Assembly: GCA_001600495.1 (NCBI GenBank)
Contig: BCKE01000004.1
Span: forward strand, 607,852-671,851
Length of the DNA: 64,000 nt
Direction: 5' to 3'
DNA from: Pilasporangium apinafurcum
Taxonomy: Eukaryota; Oomycota; Peronosporomycetes; Pythiales; Pythiaceae
In this document: piece by piece, positions 11,653 to 22,985 of the stretch
Numbering within the stretch: the first letter of the stretch is position 1
How the letters are laid out: every line of letters begins with the position of its first letter
Notes under the pieces: generated by a model
What the model saw: the letters and a program-made list of their open reading frames with translations, nothing else
Database searches by the model: none
What the model was told of the DNA's origin: nothing
Translations under genes and position numbers: made by a program

Positions 11653-11985
11653 TGGTGATTAGCAGAATATGGACTTGAACCGTGTGGATGCGTTTGAGCG
11701 ATTTAATCTCTCCCGCTGTCCACGCATACTCTTTCTACACTCTTTCCTCTTCGTTGTAACTCGATTAATCCTGGAAGTCCATGTAGGAGACACATAGCGA
11801 GTGTAAGGATATTTTTCAACACATTCACGTCTTGCTCGTCATGCATCTCCTACATGGATTTGCAAGGCCACTTGAGTTATGACGAACAGAAGAGTGTAGG
11901 AAGAGTATCCATGGGAAGCGAGAGAGTCTAACAAACTCTCAAACACCCACACGGTAATCCATATCCTACAAACCGTCAGCGCAAT
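11653..11985. repeat. Fold-back repeat, copy 3 (diverged, palindromic)
   Basis: The left arm reads gaaccgtgtggatgcgtttg ... ctacactctttcctcttcgt ... gtccatgtaggagacacata. The right arm is its imperfect inverse: catctcctacatggatttgc ... gaagagtgtaggaagagtat ... cacccacacggtaatccata. The whole unit would fold into one long hairpin. It lies between paralogs B and C. Confidence 0.7.
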
Positions 11986-12288
11986 CATTCCTGTTGAAGT
12001 GTATGTGTCCCATCACCCTTCCCACATAATCCGCTCATAATACTGGACTTATATTAGTAAAATTATATTCTCTTATAAAGATAATAGCCTTAATAGTGAT
12101 CTAATTACGGCCTTAATAAATTTGGTGTGTGGCCATAATCTTTTGCTAGATTCGAGACTCATTTTTGCTTCGATTCCAGTAGATTCGTTCGAAAATGAGA
12201 TAAATTGGAGGCTGTGTTTACATTCCATAATCTGACAAGACAAGAACAAGAGAGACAAACACGCAAAACCAAGTTAACACTAAGCAAC

Positions 12289-12972
12289 ATGGCCGTCACT
12301 GGACTCGAATTACAGGAAGCACATGGCTACGTCGTGCTTATAGTGGTGCTGACGATGTTTGTTAACATCTGGGCGGGAGAAAAAGTCGGCGCGGCCCGGA
12401 AAACGTACAATATCCCATATCCACAGGTATACTTTAAAGCAACGATGACAACTGCAACAAACTGGTCCTGATGACAACAAGACTCACGCAGTGGTTCCAT
12501 GTAGATGTATGCAGAAAAAAGTGATCGAGATGCCATTGCGTTCAACTGCATTCAACGTGCACATCAAAATCTCCTAGAACAAATTCCAATCTTCTTCGCT
12601 GCTCTCTTCCTTGGAAGGTATGCGTTCAAATATGTCATGTTAGTGTTTCGATTTGGTATGTATCCAATTCTGATTGCGTTGTTTCCTGAAATTTTCTAGT
12701 TTCTACCACCCAGTCATCGCAGCCATCGCTGGATTTGTGCGAGTACTTGGCTTCATTGCGTATGTTCGTGGGTATGCAACGGGTGTTCCAAACAAGCGGT
12801 TGCAAGGCGTCTTTGGTGCGTGTTTTTGTTGTTCTCTTCCGTTCTACCAGCGTTGTCGAGTGGCGTTTGCTAAGCATTTCGGGAATTTATCTTTACCACA
12901 GGCCACCTTGCAATGCTTGTACTGCTCGGGCTTACCATTGAAACGGGTCTCCGTTTTCTAGGAGTATTCTAA
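12289..12972 (+). CDS. MAPEG-family protein, MGST3-like microsomal glutathione S-transferase (paralog C)
   Basis: Exons 12289-12426, 12505-12617, 12700-12815 and 12902-12972 have the same four lengths as paralog B (138, 113, 116, 71) and give 145 aa. Key sequence: YVVLIVVLTMFVNIWA helix, ARKTYNIPYP, FNCIQRAHQNLLEQIP, and VRVLGFIAYVRGYATGVP. Its close match to paralog B in protein and in intron positions shows they are tandem duplicates. Expected role: membrane-bound glutathione transferase/peroxidase activity. Confidence 0.93.
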
Positions 12973-13771
12973 TCACCGGCATTGTCCCTAAATGAGGCCA
13001 TGAATGCGTCATATAATGTAATCAATGCCATACTTTCATCAAGTTTTACGCATCCTGCCTTTCATAGAGTTGCTTGTAGGACAGTCTGGTTTTCTTTCCT
13101 GCTGCAAATGTCACCTCATCGACATTCGCCCGATATTTTGATCGCATGTCTGCTTTTGTTGTGCTTTTCTGGACAAGGTCAACCAGAATTTTACTTAAGT
13201 CATCTTTATTGGCTGTCGCGCACTGCAGCAGATGCATCCGAAGCCGACCCTGGACCGTCCAGCATGATCTGACAGAACTGCTTTGGGTCACAATTTTCGA
13301 GTAATTTCGATAGTTACAAGTAGACCAAAATATCGAAATAGGGAGCGATTGCTGAAACTTCAACATCAAACCCTGATTTGGCAAACCGTGAATACAGTGC
13401 TGTACAAGACTTATTAATATTTGTCCGTACCACTTATTCTTCACCACTCAATTTTCGCTACCAGCGCCATGCGCAAATCAGGAACCTCCGCTCGCACATA
13501 CCATCCAGACATGCATAACGATTCAAAAAAAGGTTTTTGTCATCCATGGTTTTATCGCTATGGTATCACAGGAGAGATTCTATCACATCCAGACGATCCA
13601 TGAAAGATTTGCGATGTGATGATGCTAGCAACTTCGACATCGAAGTAGATCCACCAATCAAAACTGTTGGTAAAATAAAAACTACTTTTTATTGGATGAA
13701 ATGTGTATTAAATGTCTGGATTGGCTGATAATTCATAACCAGCCGTCGCAAAGTGAGAAGCTCCGCTCATT
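12973..13771. other. Interval with a possible minus-strand gene or relic (13046-13447)
   Basis: A minus-strand frame of 133 codons starts with ATG at 13447 and ends at 13046. Its last 50 residues (KDDLSKILVDLVQKSTTKAD ... KKTRLSYKQLYERQDA) look like real coding sequence, and a further coding-like patch (VPDLRMALVAKIE) lies near 13450-13490 in another frame. Together they suggest a multi-exon or degraded gene, but I cannot build a convincing full model or name a family. Confidence 0.3.
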
Positions 13772-15703
13772 GTGTGGACTCACTCCATTTCCGGTTTCCC
13801 CTTTGGATCGCCAAGAAGAACAACAGCCGTCTCGACAAAGCGTCACGTGCTGAGCATCACCATGAGCCATATCCTCCACGCTGTATCCACGGGCACGCAG
13901 AGCTCGCTCGTGCCGATCCGTCGCGCACTTCTTTCCGTCTCTGACAAGACTGGGGTCATCGAATTGGCCAAATTCTTGTCGCAACATGGTGTTGAGTTGC
14001 TCTCCACTGGTGGTACTGCCAAGGCGATTCGTGACGCAAACCTTCCAGTGATCGACGTCTCTGCGTATACTGGTGCACCGGAATTGATGGACGGCCGCGT
14101 AAAGACCCTGCACCCGAAAATCCATGGTGGATTGCTGGGTGTACGTGGCAATGCGCAACACGAAAAAGATATGGCTGACAATGGCATCAAAACCATCGAT
14201 TTGGTGGTGCTCAACCTCTATGCGTTTGAGGCGGCGGTCGCAACGGGTTCGGATTTTGACACCTGTATTGAAAACATTGACATTGGTGGACCATCAATGC
14301 TGCGGTCGTCGGCAAAGAACCACAAATCAGTCGTGATCTGCACAAGTCCTGCGCAATACCAACCGCTGATTGAAGAATTGCAAGGCAATAATTTCCACAC
14401 GACGCTCGAGTTCCGTCGCAAGTGTGCGGCCGCAGCGTTTGCGCTTTCCGCGTCCTACGATTCATCCATTTCGTCGTGGATCAATGGTCAATTGGGTGAT
14501 TCAGCCCCAACCGTCACGCGTGTCTACAAGCAGGAGTTTCCACTCAAGTATGGCTGCAATCCGCACCAAAAACCAGCGTCAATCCTCAGTTTGTCTGGCA
14601 CAAACTTACCGTTCAAAGTGCTTAATGGCACTCCCGGATACATCAATCTGCTGGATGCCGCCAACGCTTACCAGCTCGTGCGTGAATTGCGATTGAGTTT
14701 GCATTTGCCAGCGGCTGCTTCGTTCAAGCACGTCAGCCCTGCGGGTGCTGCTGTGGCCGTGGACTTGGAAGACTCACTCCACTCGGCTTATGAAGTTGGC
14801 AATGTTAAGCTGACACCACTGTCGTTGGCATACTTGCGCGCGCGTAATGCCGATCCACTCTCGTCGTTTGGTGATTTCGTTGCGGTGAGTGACGTTGTCG
14901 ACGAAGCAACGGCCAAGATTCTCAAGCGTGAGGTCAGCGATGGTATCATCGCCCCTGGCTACGAACCAGCGGCTTTGGAGATTTTGAAGAGCAAGAAGAG
15001 CGGTAACTTCATTGTCTTGGAAGCTGATGCGCATTTCAAGCTGCCGGACGTTGAGTACCGTGAAGTGGCTGGTATCACATTCTCGCAGAAGCGCAACGAT
15101 GTCATTTTCTCACATGACCACCTGAAGGATGTGGTCACCAGCGGTGCTGGTACGCTGACCGATTCAAAACAGCGTGATCTGATCTTGGCGGCCATCACGC
15201 TCAAGTATACGCAATCGAACTCGGTCGGATACGCCAAGGACGGTCAAATGATCGGTGTTGGTGCGGGGCAGCAATCGCGTGTGGATTGCATCAAGCTTGC
15301 TGGCCGAAAGGTGGCGATCTGGCACTTGCGTCAGCATCCAAAGGTGCAGGGATTGGCGTTCAAGAGCTCCGTGAAGCGTCAGGATCGTGTGAACGCGCGT
15401 GTGCGGTACATTGAAGGCGACATGGCGCCTGCTGAATTAGCCACATTCAACGAACTGTTTGACGTTGCTCCGGAGCCACTAACGGCTGCGGAGAAGGAAG
15501 AGTTCCTCGCCACGCTCACGGATGTGAGTCTGGCCTCAGACGCGTTCTTTCCGTTCCGTGATTCCATCGATCACGCGTCCAAGTTGGGCGTCAAGTTCAT
15601 CACACAACCTGGTGGTAGCAACCGCGACGCTGATGTCAAGTCTGCCTGTGAAGAGTATGGCATCACCATGGCGTTCTCCAATCTGCGTCTCTTCCATCAT
15701 TAA
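13772..15703 (+). CDS. purH: Bifunctional AICAR transformylase / IMP cyclohydrolase (purine biosynthesis, final two steps)
   Basis: A single exon. The MGS-like IMP cyclohydrolase domain comes first (LLSVSDKTGVIELAKFL, STGGTAKAIRDA, MDGRVKTLHPKIHGGLLG, VVLNLYAFEAAV, IDIGGPSMLRSSAKNH), then the AICAR transformylase domain (LKYGCNPHQKPAS, SFKHVSPAGAAV, KYTQSNSVGYAKDGQMIGVG, RVDCIKLAGRK). The enzyme adds a formyl group from 10-formyl-THF to AICAR and closes the ring to IMP. The family-conserved start is the ATG at 13862 (MSHILHAVST, 613 aa). An in-frame upstream ATG at 13772 would add 30 Arg/Ser/Thr-rich residues (643 aa), which could act as a presequence. Confidence 0.97.
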   Translation: MWTHSISGFPFGSPRRTTAVSTKRHVLSITMSHILHAVSTGTQSSLVPIRRALLSVSDKTGVIELAKFLSQHGVELLSTGGTAKAIRDANLPVIDVSAYTGAPELMDGRVKTLHPKIHGGLLGVRGNAQHEKDMADNGIKTIDLVVLNLYAFEAAVATGSDFDTCIENIDIGGPSMLRSSAKNHKSVVICTSPAQYQPLIEELQGNNFHTTLEFRRKCAAAAFALSASYDSSISSWINGQLGDSAPTVTRVYKQEFPLKYGCNPHQKPASILSLSGTNLPFKVLNGTPGYINLLDAANAYQLVRELRLSLHLPAAASFKHVSPAGAAVAVDLEDSLHSAYEVGNVKLTPLSLAYLRARNADPLSSFGDFVAVSDVVDEATAKILKREVSDGIIAPGYEPAALEILKSKKSGNFIVLEADAHFKLPDVEYREVAGITFSQKRNDVIFSHDHLKDVVTSGAGTLTDSKQRDLILAAITLKYTQSNSVGYAKDGQMIGVGAGQQSRVDCIKLAGRKVAIWHLRQHPKVQGLAFKSSVKRQDRVNARVRYIEGDMAPAELATFNELFDVAPEPLTAAEKEEFLATLTDVSLASDAFFPFRDSIDHASKLGVKFITQPGGSNRDADVKSACEEYGITMAFSNLRLFHH

Positions 15704-16099
15704 TTGACCTTTTGCTTGTCAACGGATCGAAGAGAATTATGACCAGCTAGCACGGACACATTGACAAACTACCTAAGTAATTGATATGCTTAGCTAGTTT
15801 TTGATGGAGTTTGTGGTCTGCATTTGCATGTATTTGCACATTGTTTTTCTGTAATAGCTAATAAATACGCACGAAAGCAAGGAATATTTTCTTTGTTGTG
15901 TTTGAAAGTTGTGTGATTCTTATCGGGCGTTTGACGAGTTTCCTACCTAGCCTTGTTGGTTGCCAAGAGTTTCTCCTCTATTGTGTTCGTTCTATCGTTA
16001 TAGTCTCTAAGTGCTGTTTGCTTGGCATATTTGTTGCCATAACCTCCGTTCCCTCAGTTTATCTTTCTCTCCCTCTACTCAGCCTCTCTATGCTGTCGC
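15704..16099. other. Intergenic between convergent purH and phosphatidylserine synthase genes
   Basis: About 400 bases of 3' flank for both genes. AATAAATA near 15860 could serve as a poly(A) signal for purH. A pyrimidine-rich stretch on the plus strand precedes 16100. No ORF worth calling. Confidence 0.5.
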
Positions 16100-17458
16100 T
16101 TAGTTCGTCTTCGCTTTCTCCGTCTTCTTTGGCTTGTTAAAGAACGTAAAGTAGATCGTCGACCCGCCAATCAACAGCGAAAAGATAATACTCCAAATCA
16201 CCTTGATGTGCCATGGAAACGGTGCCGTGAACATTCCGCGGCCGTGCTTGATAATCACACACACCTCGGTACACACCACAGCGACGCCCAACCACGCACG
16301 AGGTCCCAATTTCTTCACAGGCTCTCTACGTTCTTCACCTTCATAGTGCATCGTGAACGCCGAAAAGATGTAATACTCTGCCACCGCATAGCTCCCGGCT
16401 GTGTACCAAATGGCCAAGCGGTAAACGTTCAAGTTACTGGACGCTGGTACCCACAGCACAGTCTTCAGGAAAAACGAATTAAGCATCATTACTGACAAGA
16501 TCGTGACCATCGACATGACGCGCCAGAATCGATCGGCCGAACGGAAGATCTTCCAATCATATGCGAGCCAATACGCTGGAGTAAATTGCGCTAGTGCACG
16601 CCGCGCTTTTCCCGTCAAATTCGGGATCTTACGGATACCGACCCAGTTGTACTTCTTCATCTCAAACCATCGACAAATCTTCATACCCAAGTAAATGCCT
16701 GCCGCATTACAAGTGAAAATGTCGAGAAAGAGATGATCCCACCAGCACTCGTTGAAGTTTGCAAGCCAATGGCGAAATGTGATCTCGTAAATCTCGAACA
16801 TAATACTCAGGATCCAGCAAATGAGCGAACTGCGTACCATCAACGCACCGACAATCCATCCAAAAAAGTGCATCACCACAAACCGGTCGAAAAACGTGTT
16901 CCGGAGATTGATGAAATGTGATTCCGGATTCTCCGGTGTGTATAGTCGGCAGTCGGCCGCATATGATTCTTCCGGCAGTTGCACACCGAGTGTCGGGTCA
17001 AAGACTTTGAGGAATTGCCGCGCCTCATCTGTTCTCAAAAACAACAAAATAATCAGCAACATCTCGTACAGGATGAACAAGCCCGTCAATAACCGCCACA
17101 CAATCGGATGTGGACGCACGAAATGACCATCAGGCAGTTGCAACGCGCAATACGTGAGGAAGAATACGCCCGCGTACTTCACACCGCGCTTTATGTCTCG
17201 TATGGATTGCTCCGCTGGATCCTCTAACGTCGCTATGGGTTCATGGAATGCTGCGTAGATGATCCAGAGCATGAGCAGGAAACCCGCCGAGAGCGTGTGC
17301 GGGTTGCTGATCCACTGATCCTCGTTCTCGTCGTCAACATCCACCGTTTCTTCCATGCTCCATTTGCGGTTCTCATAGTTGCGGCTGCTAGCGACCCGAT
17401 CGTCTAAGTCTGGGTGTGATCGTCGCATTGGCTGGTCATCTTCCCATTCGTGTGGCAT
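16100..17458 (-). CDS. Phosphatidylserine synthase (base-exchange type, PTDSS family)
   Basis: A single-exon gene of 452 aa. After an acidic, polar N-terminus of about 45 residues come roughly nine hydrophobic helices (AGFLLMLWIIYAAF, WRLLTGLFILYEMLLIILLF, HFFGWIVGALMVRSSLICWI and others). Family signatures are NLRNTFFDRFVVMHFFGW, FRHWLANFNECWWDHLFLDI and CNAAGIYLGMKICRW. The enzyme sits in the ER and swaps serine for the head group of PC or PE. The C-terminus ends in a Lys-rich tail (KPKKTEKAKTN), compatible with ER retention signals. Confidence 0.95.
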   Translation of the reverse strand: MPHEWEDDQPMRRSHPDLDDRVASSRNYENRKWSMEETVDVDDENEDQWISNPHTLSAGFLLMLWIIYAAFHEPIATLEDPAEQSIRDIKRGVKYAGVFFLTYCALQLPDGHFVRPHPIVWRLLTGLFILYEMLLIILLFLRTDEARQFLKVFDPTLGVQLPEESYAADCRLYTPENPESHFINLRNTFFDRFVVMHFFGWIVGALMVRSSLICWILSIMFEIYEITFRHWLANFNECWWDHLFLDIFTCNAAGIYLGMKICRWFEMKKYNWVGIRKIPNLTGKARRALAQFTPAYWLAYDWKIFRSADRFWRVMSMVTILSVMMLNSFFLKTVLWVPASSNLNVYRLAIWYTAGSYAVAEYYIFSAFTMHYEGEERREPVKKLGPRAWLGVAVVCTEVCVIIKHGRGMFTAPFPWHIKVIWSIIFSLLIGGSTIYFTFFNKPKKTEKAKTN

Positions 17459-18674
17459 CTTCTCTTGCTAGTGCAGATTCACTTGCGGATCTGCGCTTCT
17501 CTCTCTCTTGCTCTTCTCCTCCACTAAATGCAGAATGATGGTGATTGCGGACGAAAAAAGTGCTTATGTCAGGTACGGTACTACTCCTATCCCCACCCAT
17601 CAAATAGAAATATTATTTTGTCGCAGATGGTATGATGTTGAAGATGGCAAGATTTTTTTTAAGTGAATAGATCTGCATCGATAGAAGCAGAGATTTGTTT
17701 CGAATTCTCAGCAATGAGCTCTTTTCATCGCTATCCTTCTTTTCAAGAACAGATACGAAGCGATGCCAATGCGTATCCAAAAAGATCCAGCTGAGGACTA
17801 AGTCAAAGCGATTGTCCAGAGAGCGTGGCGCGGTAATATCGATGCGAAAGGAAAGCAAAGATCACATATATGAGATTATATGGGACACCGAGAGTCTTGA
17901 ATGCATCCATCTCGGTAGTATTACCGCCAACACACTGTTGAGTCGCAAGGCATGTAGTAAACCACTGTTCACCACTACCATTAGAGGGTGGCATCTTCAA
18001 ATCAAGAACTGGTGACAGTTATTTTATGGAACCCTCAGGCAAACACTATTGCACGACCTATAGCAAGTGACATGCTACTCCAACCGCAACAAGCAACGAC
18101 AGCACTTGAACAATAGCATGCGGCGACTCTTTATCTCTAGTATGTTACTTCGCATATCATTCATAGCTGCAGACTTTCAAGTGCAACCTCGTGACTGACT
18201 GCCATCTATCTCACTTGTCAATCTCACGACACCCATTTCAGTCGAAAGGCATGACCAAGTATGTATCCTTTGTCAAAGTTAGATAGATGATATTTGGCTT
18301 GAAACCATTAGAGGATCTCTTGAGATAAGGAAAATTTGGATGATAATTGAGATCTTGTGATGAAGAATGCTGTCGCATATGTTGATAGATGCATAATGTG
18401 AGCAGAAAATGAAAATATGTAATCTCCACAATTCGACAGCCAAGTCAATGGATGCCGCTTGTCATCGTATGGATAAAGTGTATTATTACAAAATTGCTCA
18501 TGCTGCTTAAAATCTAGTTGATCTGATCATGAAAGCGTATCGACCCGTACATCATGACGTGATTACAAAGTGGGAATATGCAAGTGAGCATTGTTGTGTG
18601 TATCATCATTGAATCAGAAAGGTTTAAAGAGGTTGGTTTCTATATGTTTTTGTATTTGTTCGTCCTGTCAGGAG
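17459..18674. other. Intergenic region without a supported gene
   Basis: About 1.2 kb between the start of the phosphatidylserine synthase gene and the stop of the PI3-kinase gene. Small open frames on both strands (for example 17613-17858 minus, 17695-18015 plus) show no conserved features. The first 100 bases presumably hold the synthase promoter. Confidence 0.5.
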
Positions 18675-21600
18675 CTAGTGCGCCATGAGATGCACTGCAT
18701 CATTCAACTTGGTTGTCTTGGTGCGCAATGCCACACCAATGAGCTTTTTAAATCGTTTCTCGGCTTCTTCATCTGGCAGGTCAAGCATGAGCGTCTTGTG
18801 GACCCATTTGATATCGCTGATGCTCTTAAGTTCTGGAATCCGACACGTTAACGCAAGCACCAATAGCGTGATCAGCAAATTCGAATGGCGACGTAGTACG
18901 CAGAATGCCTCACAACAGAGCCTTTTAAACTCCTGATAGTTCTCGCTTTTGCGGCCACCCATGGCATCAAGCATGGATGGTGTGAATATGAACGGTGCTC
19001 GCTCCCGCTTTACACCCAGTTTGGATTTGAAGTTGCCCAAAAAGTGCCCAAAATCGATGTGAAATAATTTCCCTGAGCGCTGAAGCATGATGTTGTCGTT
19101 GTGTCGATCACCGATACCGAGAACGTATGTGGCAACGCAGTATCCAGCACAAGAGCGCACGAAATTTTGCGTGATTTCAGTGTCTCTCGACACCACTATT
19201 CCCTTCTTTCGCATTCCACGGATGAGACTGGTAGGTGAGAGCGGGAAGCATGACGATGGTGGCTGCATCCTGACGGGACTGGACGGTGGAGTTACAGGAA
19301 GTGTAGATGTGTACTCACTGTCATTGGTGAGAACTGCGTCGCTATCTTTTGCGTCGTCCTTCTTAAAAAGCCAATCAGATATAACACCATCACGCACAAG
19401 CGCATCAGTCGCAGATTTGAGCTTTCGACCAATCTTGGTGCGTGACTTATCGTGACGCTGGTAAATGATTTTTGCCAGCGTTTCGGAATCCTCGACTACT
19501 TCAATGAGACCGATTTCGTCCCCCGTGGCTATGCACGCGTATGGTGACAAGCAAAGATCAAGATCTGCTTCACGCCAGAGATCGTCCATAACACGTAAGA
19601 TCTGAAGTACTAATTGGTCTTGACGCAGATCATCACCCGACTTGAAGATCACGAAAGGCCGACCGTGCTGAGATTTGGCATATTCGAGTTGCAAGAACAG
19701 CGGTCGCTTCTTCGATTCCATAACACGGCAGTTTTCAGCGATAATGCTCGTGCAATACGTCCGAGGATGCAAAGGAAGCTGATTATTTTACAATATCAAA
19801 ACAAGGGCAAATGAGATTTACAGTATAATATGTGGGAAGCAAAATATATCGTACCTGAAAAATTTCTGGCAGCATAGCTTGGTGTAGTTGCTCCTGTAAC
19901 TTTTCCAAACGCACTGCTGAGGAATGTTCGAGCTTCACCATGGTTGCGATTTCTTCCAGCTTCTTCATAACATACACCGACTGCCGAATTTCCAGTTTAT
20001 AGCTGCCACAGAGTTGGAGATATTGAGAAATCATGAGTTCAAATCTCGCGGAGGTTTGGGCATTATGAGCTTCAGCTTTGAGGAACCAATAGAGCAGATA
20101 GCCAATCTGGGACGGATTCTTCAATGCTCGCATAAGAAGGAAGCGAGCCAAGGCAGAATCATGGTAACGTTCATTCTTCAGCGCTTGAACGAGTTGAAGT
20201 AGATAAAGGCTCAGTCGATGATCCGGAAGCGAATGGATACACCGAACGGCATAAGCTCGCACTTTTGGATCAGCATACTGAGGGTTCAATAATTGAAGTG
20301 CTTCCAAATACGTTGGCTGTCTCCACAGTAACAGCAATCTGTATGTTTCCAACACTGTGTCCCGTTTGCTCCAGTCTACCGATAGCAGAAATTTTGGTAG
20401 TAGTGCTGAGTCTTCTATAAGCACATAGCGCGAATCCCACAGAAACTTGCGATCTTCCTCGGAGAGTACAAAGATAGGATCGCTCCTCAACTGCGCCAAT
20501 AGTGTTTGCTTTTTCGCTGTCTGTAATTTAAGCAGCCCGTTGTTGTGGATCCTCACGTCGCTGTTGTAGAAAATCGATGCTCGGAACGTCATACTCTTCT
20601 TTTTCGTGAGGCTGGAGTATGAAAAAGCCTGGTCACTGGACCCGGAACACTCGATCATCAGTATAGCACTACCAATTACATTTTTCTTGTTTGGACGGTC
20701 TCGTTTGACGCAATTTTCAATGTCAAGTGGTGTGATGGTATCCGACACTGAGAAGTGCTTGTTTACATCCAAGATTATCTGACCAGTTCGCAATGCATGT
20801 CCGAAATCGAATAGATGAATGCCAGTCCACCCTACGATCTCATCCGATTTGTTGACAGCAAGTACTCTCAAGTGTGACCCATGGGGGATGTCGGATAAAA
20901 GCATGCCCATTTCAGTTGTTAATCTCTCAGATGATGGCTTTGAAGGAGAGGCTTGTGTAGCCGATTTGTCTTTTATTGTCGGATATCCGTCGACACTAAT
21001 GTTCCGATGACTGAGTGACAGTTCACCCAGCTGGATGCTAACTGTAAGGTGGGAAATGGCTTCTGGGATATCGAATTCGAAAAGGTTTATACTCACAATG
21101 AGCTGACGCGTATCATACGATGAAGGCGCTGTTAGTATTGGCAATATTTCGATATCTTGACCAGTGGGCTCATGGGTGATGCTTGGATTAGCATCTAGTT
21201 TCTCTTCTTCATTCATCGTCGCTTCAAAAAAATCCTCGTAGTGGAAAAACAAATATCGACCCACTTCGTTGGTGATTATGTCAAGAATGCAAAAGTCGTT
21301 TTCGGTCGCACGCGTGGGAGTTGCTGGTGTCGAGTTTACCGGCTGTAATCGCCCTTCAGAACCAATTACGAGTTCCAGCACACCAACTATCTTTGTCGTT
21401 TTCGCCAGTTTATCTCGTGTTCCCATGGGGTCATATGCAAAAAATGGAGCAGCCAAAATAGCATCGCTACCGTGGTATAGCTCTTTGATGATTGCATCGT
21501 CGTGATTCTGAAGAAGCTCGGACGCTTTTGCCACAAAAACTGGTCCGCGCTTTTCCAAAACCTGTCTCCCGATGCCATAACTACCATCAAAACTACGATG

Positions 21601-22985
21601 CAGCAGCGGTTGACTAGAATACTACAAAGAATAAGCAAACTAATCAGCTGTAAGTCCACGTGTGACAGCGTAAACTTAGCCTATTACCTTTGGAATGAAT
21701 CGGTTGTTGGCATGATCAAACGCATATATGCGTACTTTTTGAGCTGAAAAAACCGATATCATCGCATTTTTTACGTATTCCAGTGTGTGATCCAACTCAT
21801 TCTCCGGCGATATGTGAGGAAGACGGTCTTTGCAAAATGCCTTTGCTGAGCATTTTGCAACGCCTCCGATTTCTGTAGATGGATATTCGCACTTCCGATT
21901 TGCTCTTGCAAACTGCATCGCCCAGTGTTTATAGCTTGATATCTAATAAGAGAGCATGTCTATGAGAAAGGTGAACACTGCATATATCGCTCAAGCATAT
22001 GACATACTTCTGAGGTATCGCACGACCAATCATTCGTTTCTGACTCAATCTGTGCTCTGCATGCATCACTTAACTGCGCAATCACCTAAGACAATTTGAT
22101 TCGAGTAGGTTGAGCTATCGCAGCTTCCGTCATACCATATATCCAGTATATGTTTACCTGCAATGGAAGCACCAAGTATTCCACAAGTTCCATGGCTATG
22201 ACTTTCATATTTGTCGCCGTATGATTCGCAAAGTAATCTCCGATACCAAGCTTCAGCTGCGGCGACAACTCTGCTTGTCTGACTCCCTGTGCGTCGTCAA
22301 TACCATCCTTCACTAATGCTAGGTTCCCGCTAATGATGATATAAAACAATTGGTCTTGCAAGGAAACTTTATAGTCAATCGATAACGATTCTCCAGGGAG
22401 TAGCTTCCGACGCCGGCTTGCAGCGACCAATGCTCGCATTTCTTCGGCAGAGAATCCGTTGAAATACGGTACACTGCACAATAACGACAGTGGCTTCGCC
22501 ATAGCAGCACATCAAATATATAGACAAATTAGGACGACAAATCTCCGCCATAGTAAGCTAATCAGCTCAATTCATACCGTGATATTTTGCTGCCGGAGTT
22601 CAATCTCATTTTTAACACGGTCGGTAAAGTGCATGTTCATTCGCTTCATAAAGACCAACTGCCGCAACGCCAGCTTCCATCTCTCCTTCACAGTCAATCT
22701 GCCGCTGCTACCTGACTTTGGCATGTTCATATGTCCATCTTTCTCTCTGTCCACCTCTCTGGATGTGATTTCCGCGTTTCGCACCTCTTCATCCACGGCA
22801 AGCGCCACACTGCCATTTTTCGCAGCGCTCTGTTTTGTTGAACCAGTATGGTCGTCTGCAATATCGACTGACAAGCCCACTTCATTCACGCTAACGGGAG
22901 AACTTCCGGTACTCATCGCTTCGCTTTCTCCTTCAGCCGTTTTAAGCGCAAATTGCGGAATGGGATCATAAGGAACGACATTCAT
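18675..22985 (-). CDS. Phosphatidylinositol 3-kinase with N-terminal cNMP-binding-like and GAF domains
   Basis: Six exons, all phase 0: 22985-22578, 22493-22158, 22085-22008, 21942-21688, 21621-19855 and 19778-18675; 1315 aa. After a disordered start, residues about 137-250 resemble a cyclic-nucleotide-binding fold (VPYFNGFSAEEMRALV, LFYIIISGNLALVKDG, LGIGDYF), but the phosphate-binding Arg cassette is not evident. A GAF domain follows (about 290-480; VRIYAFDHANNRFIP, KIVGVLELVIG). Then come a PI3K C2-like region, the PIK helical domain (LSEEDRKFLWDSR, KVRAYAVRCIHSL) and the lipid kinase (IFKSGDDLRQDQ, GIGDRHNDNIM, HIDFGHFLG). The activation loop KLGVKRERAPF is basic, as in class I enzymes that use PIP2. 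No Ras-binding domain was seen. Confidence 0.92.

Noticed and set aside
14211-15567. Several ORFs antisense or out of frame to purH
   Set aside because: Shadows of a strongly conserved coding exon.
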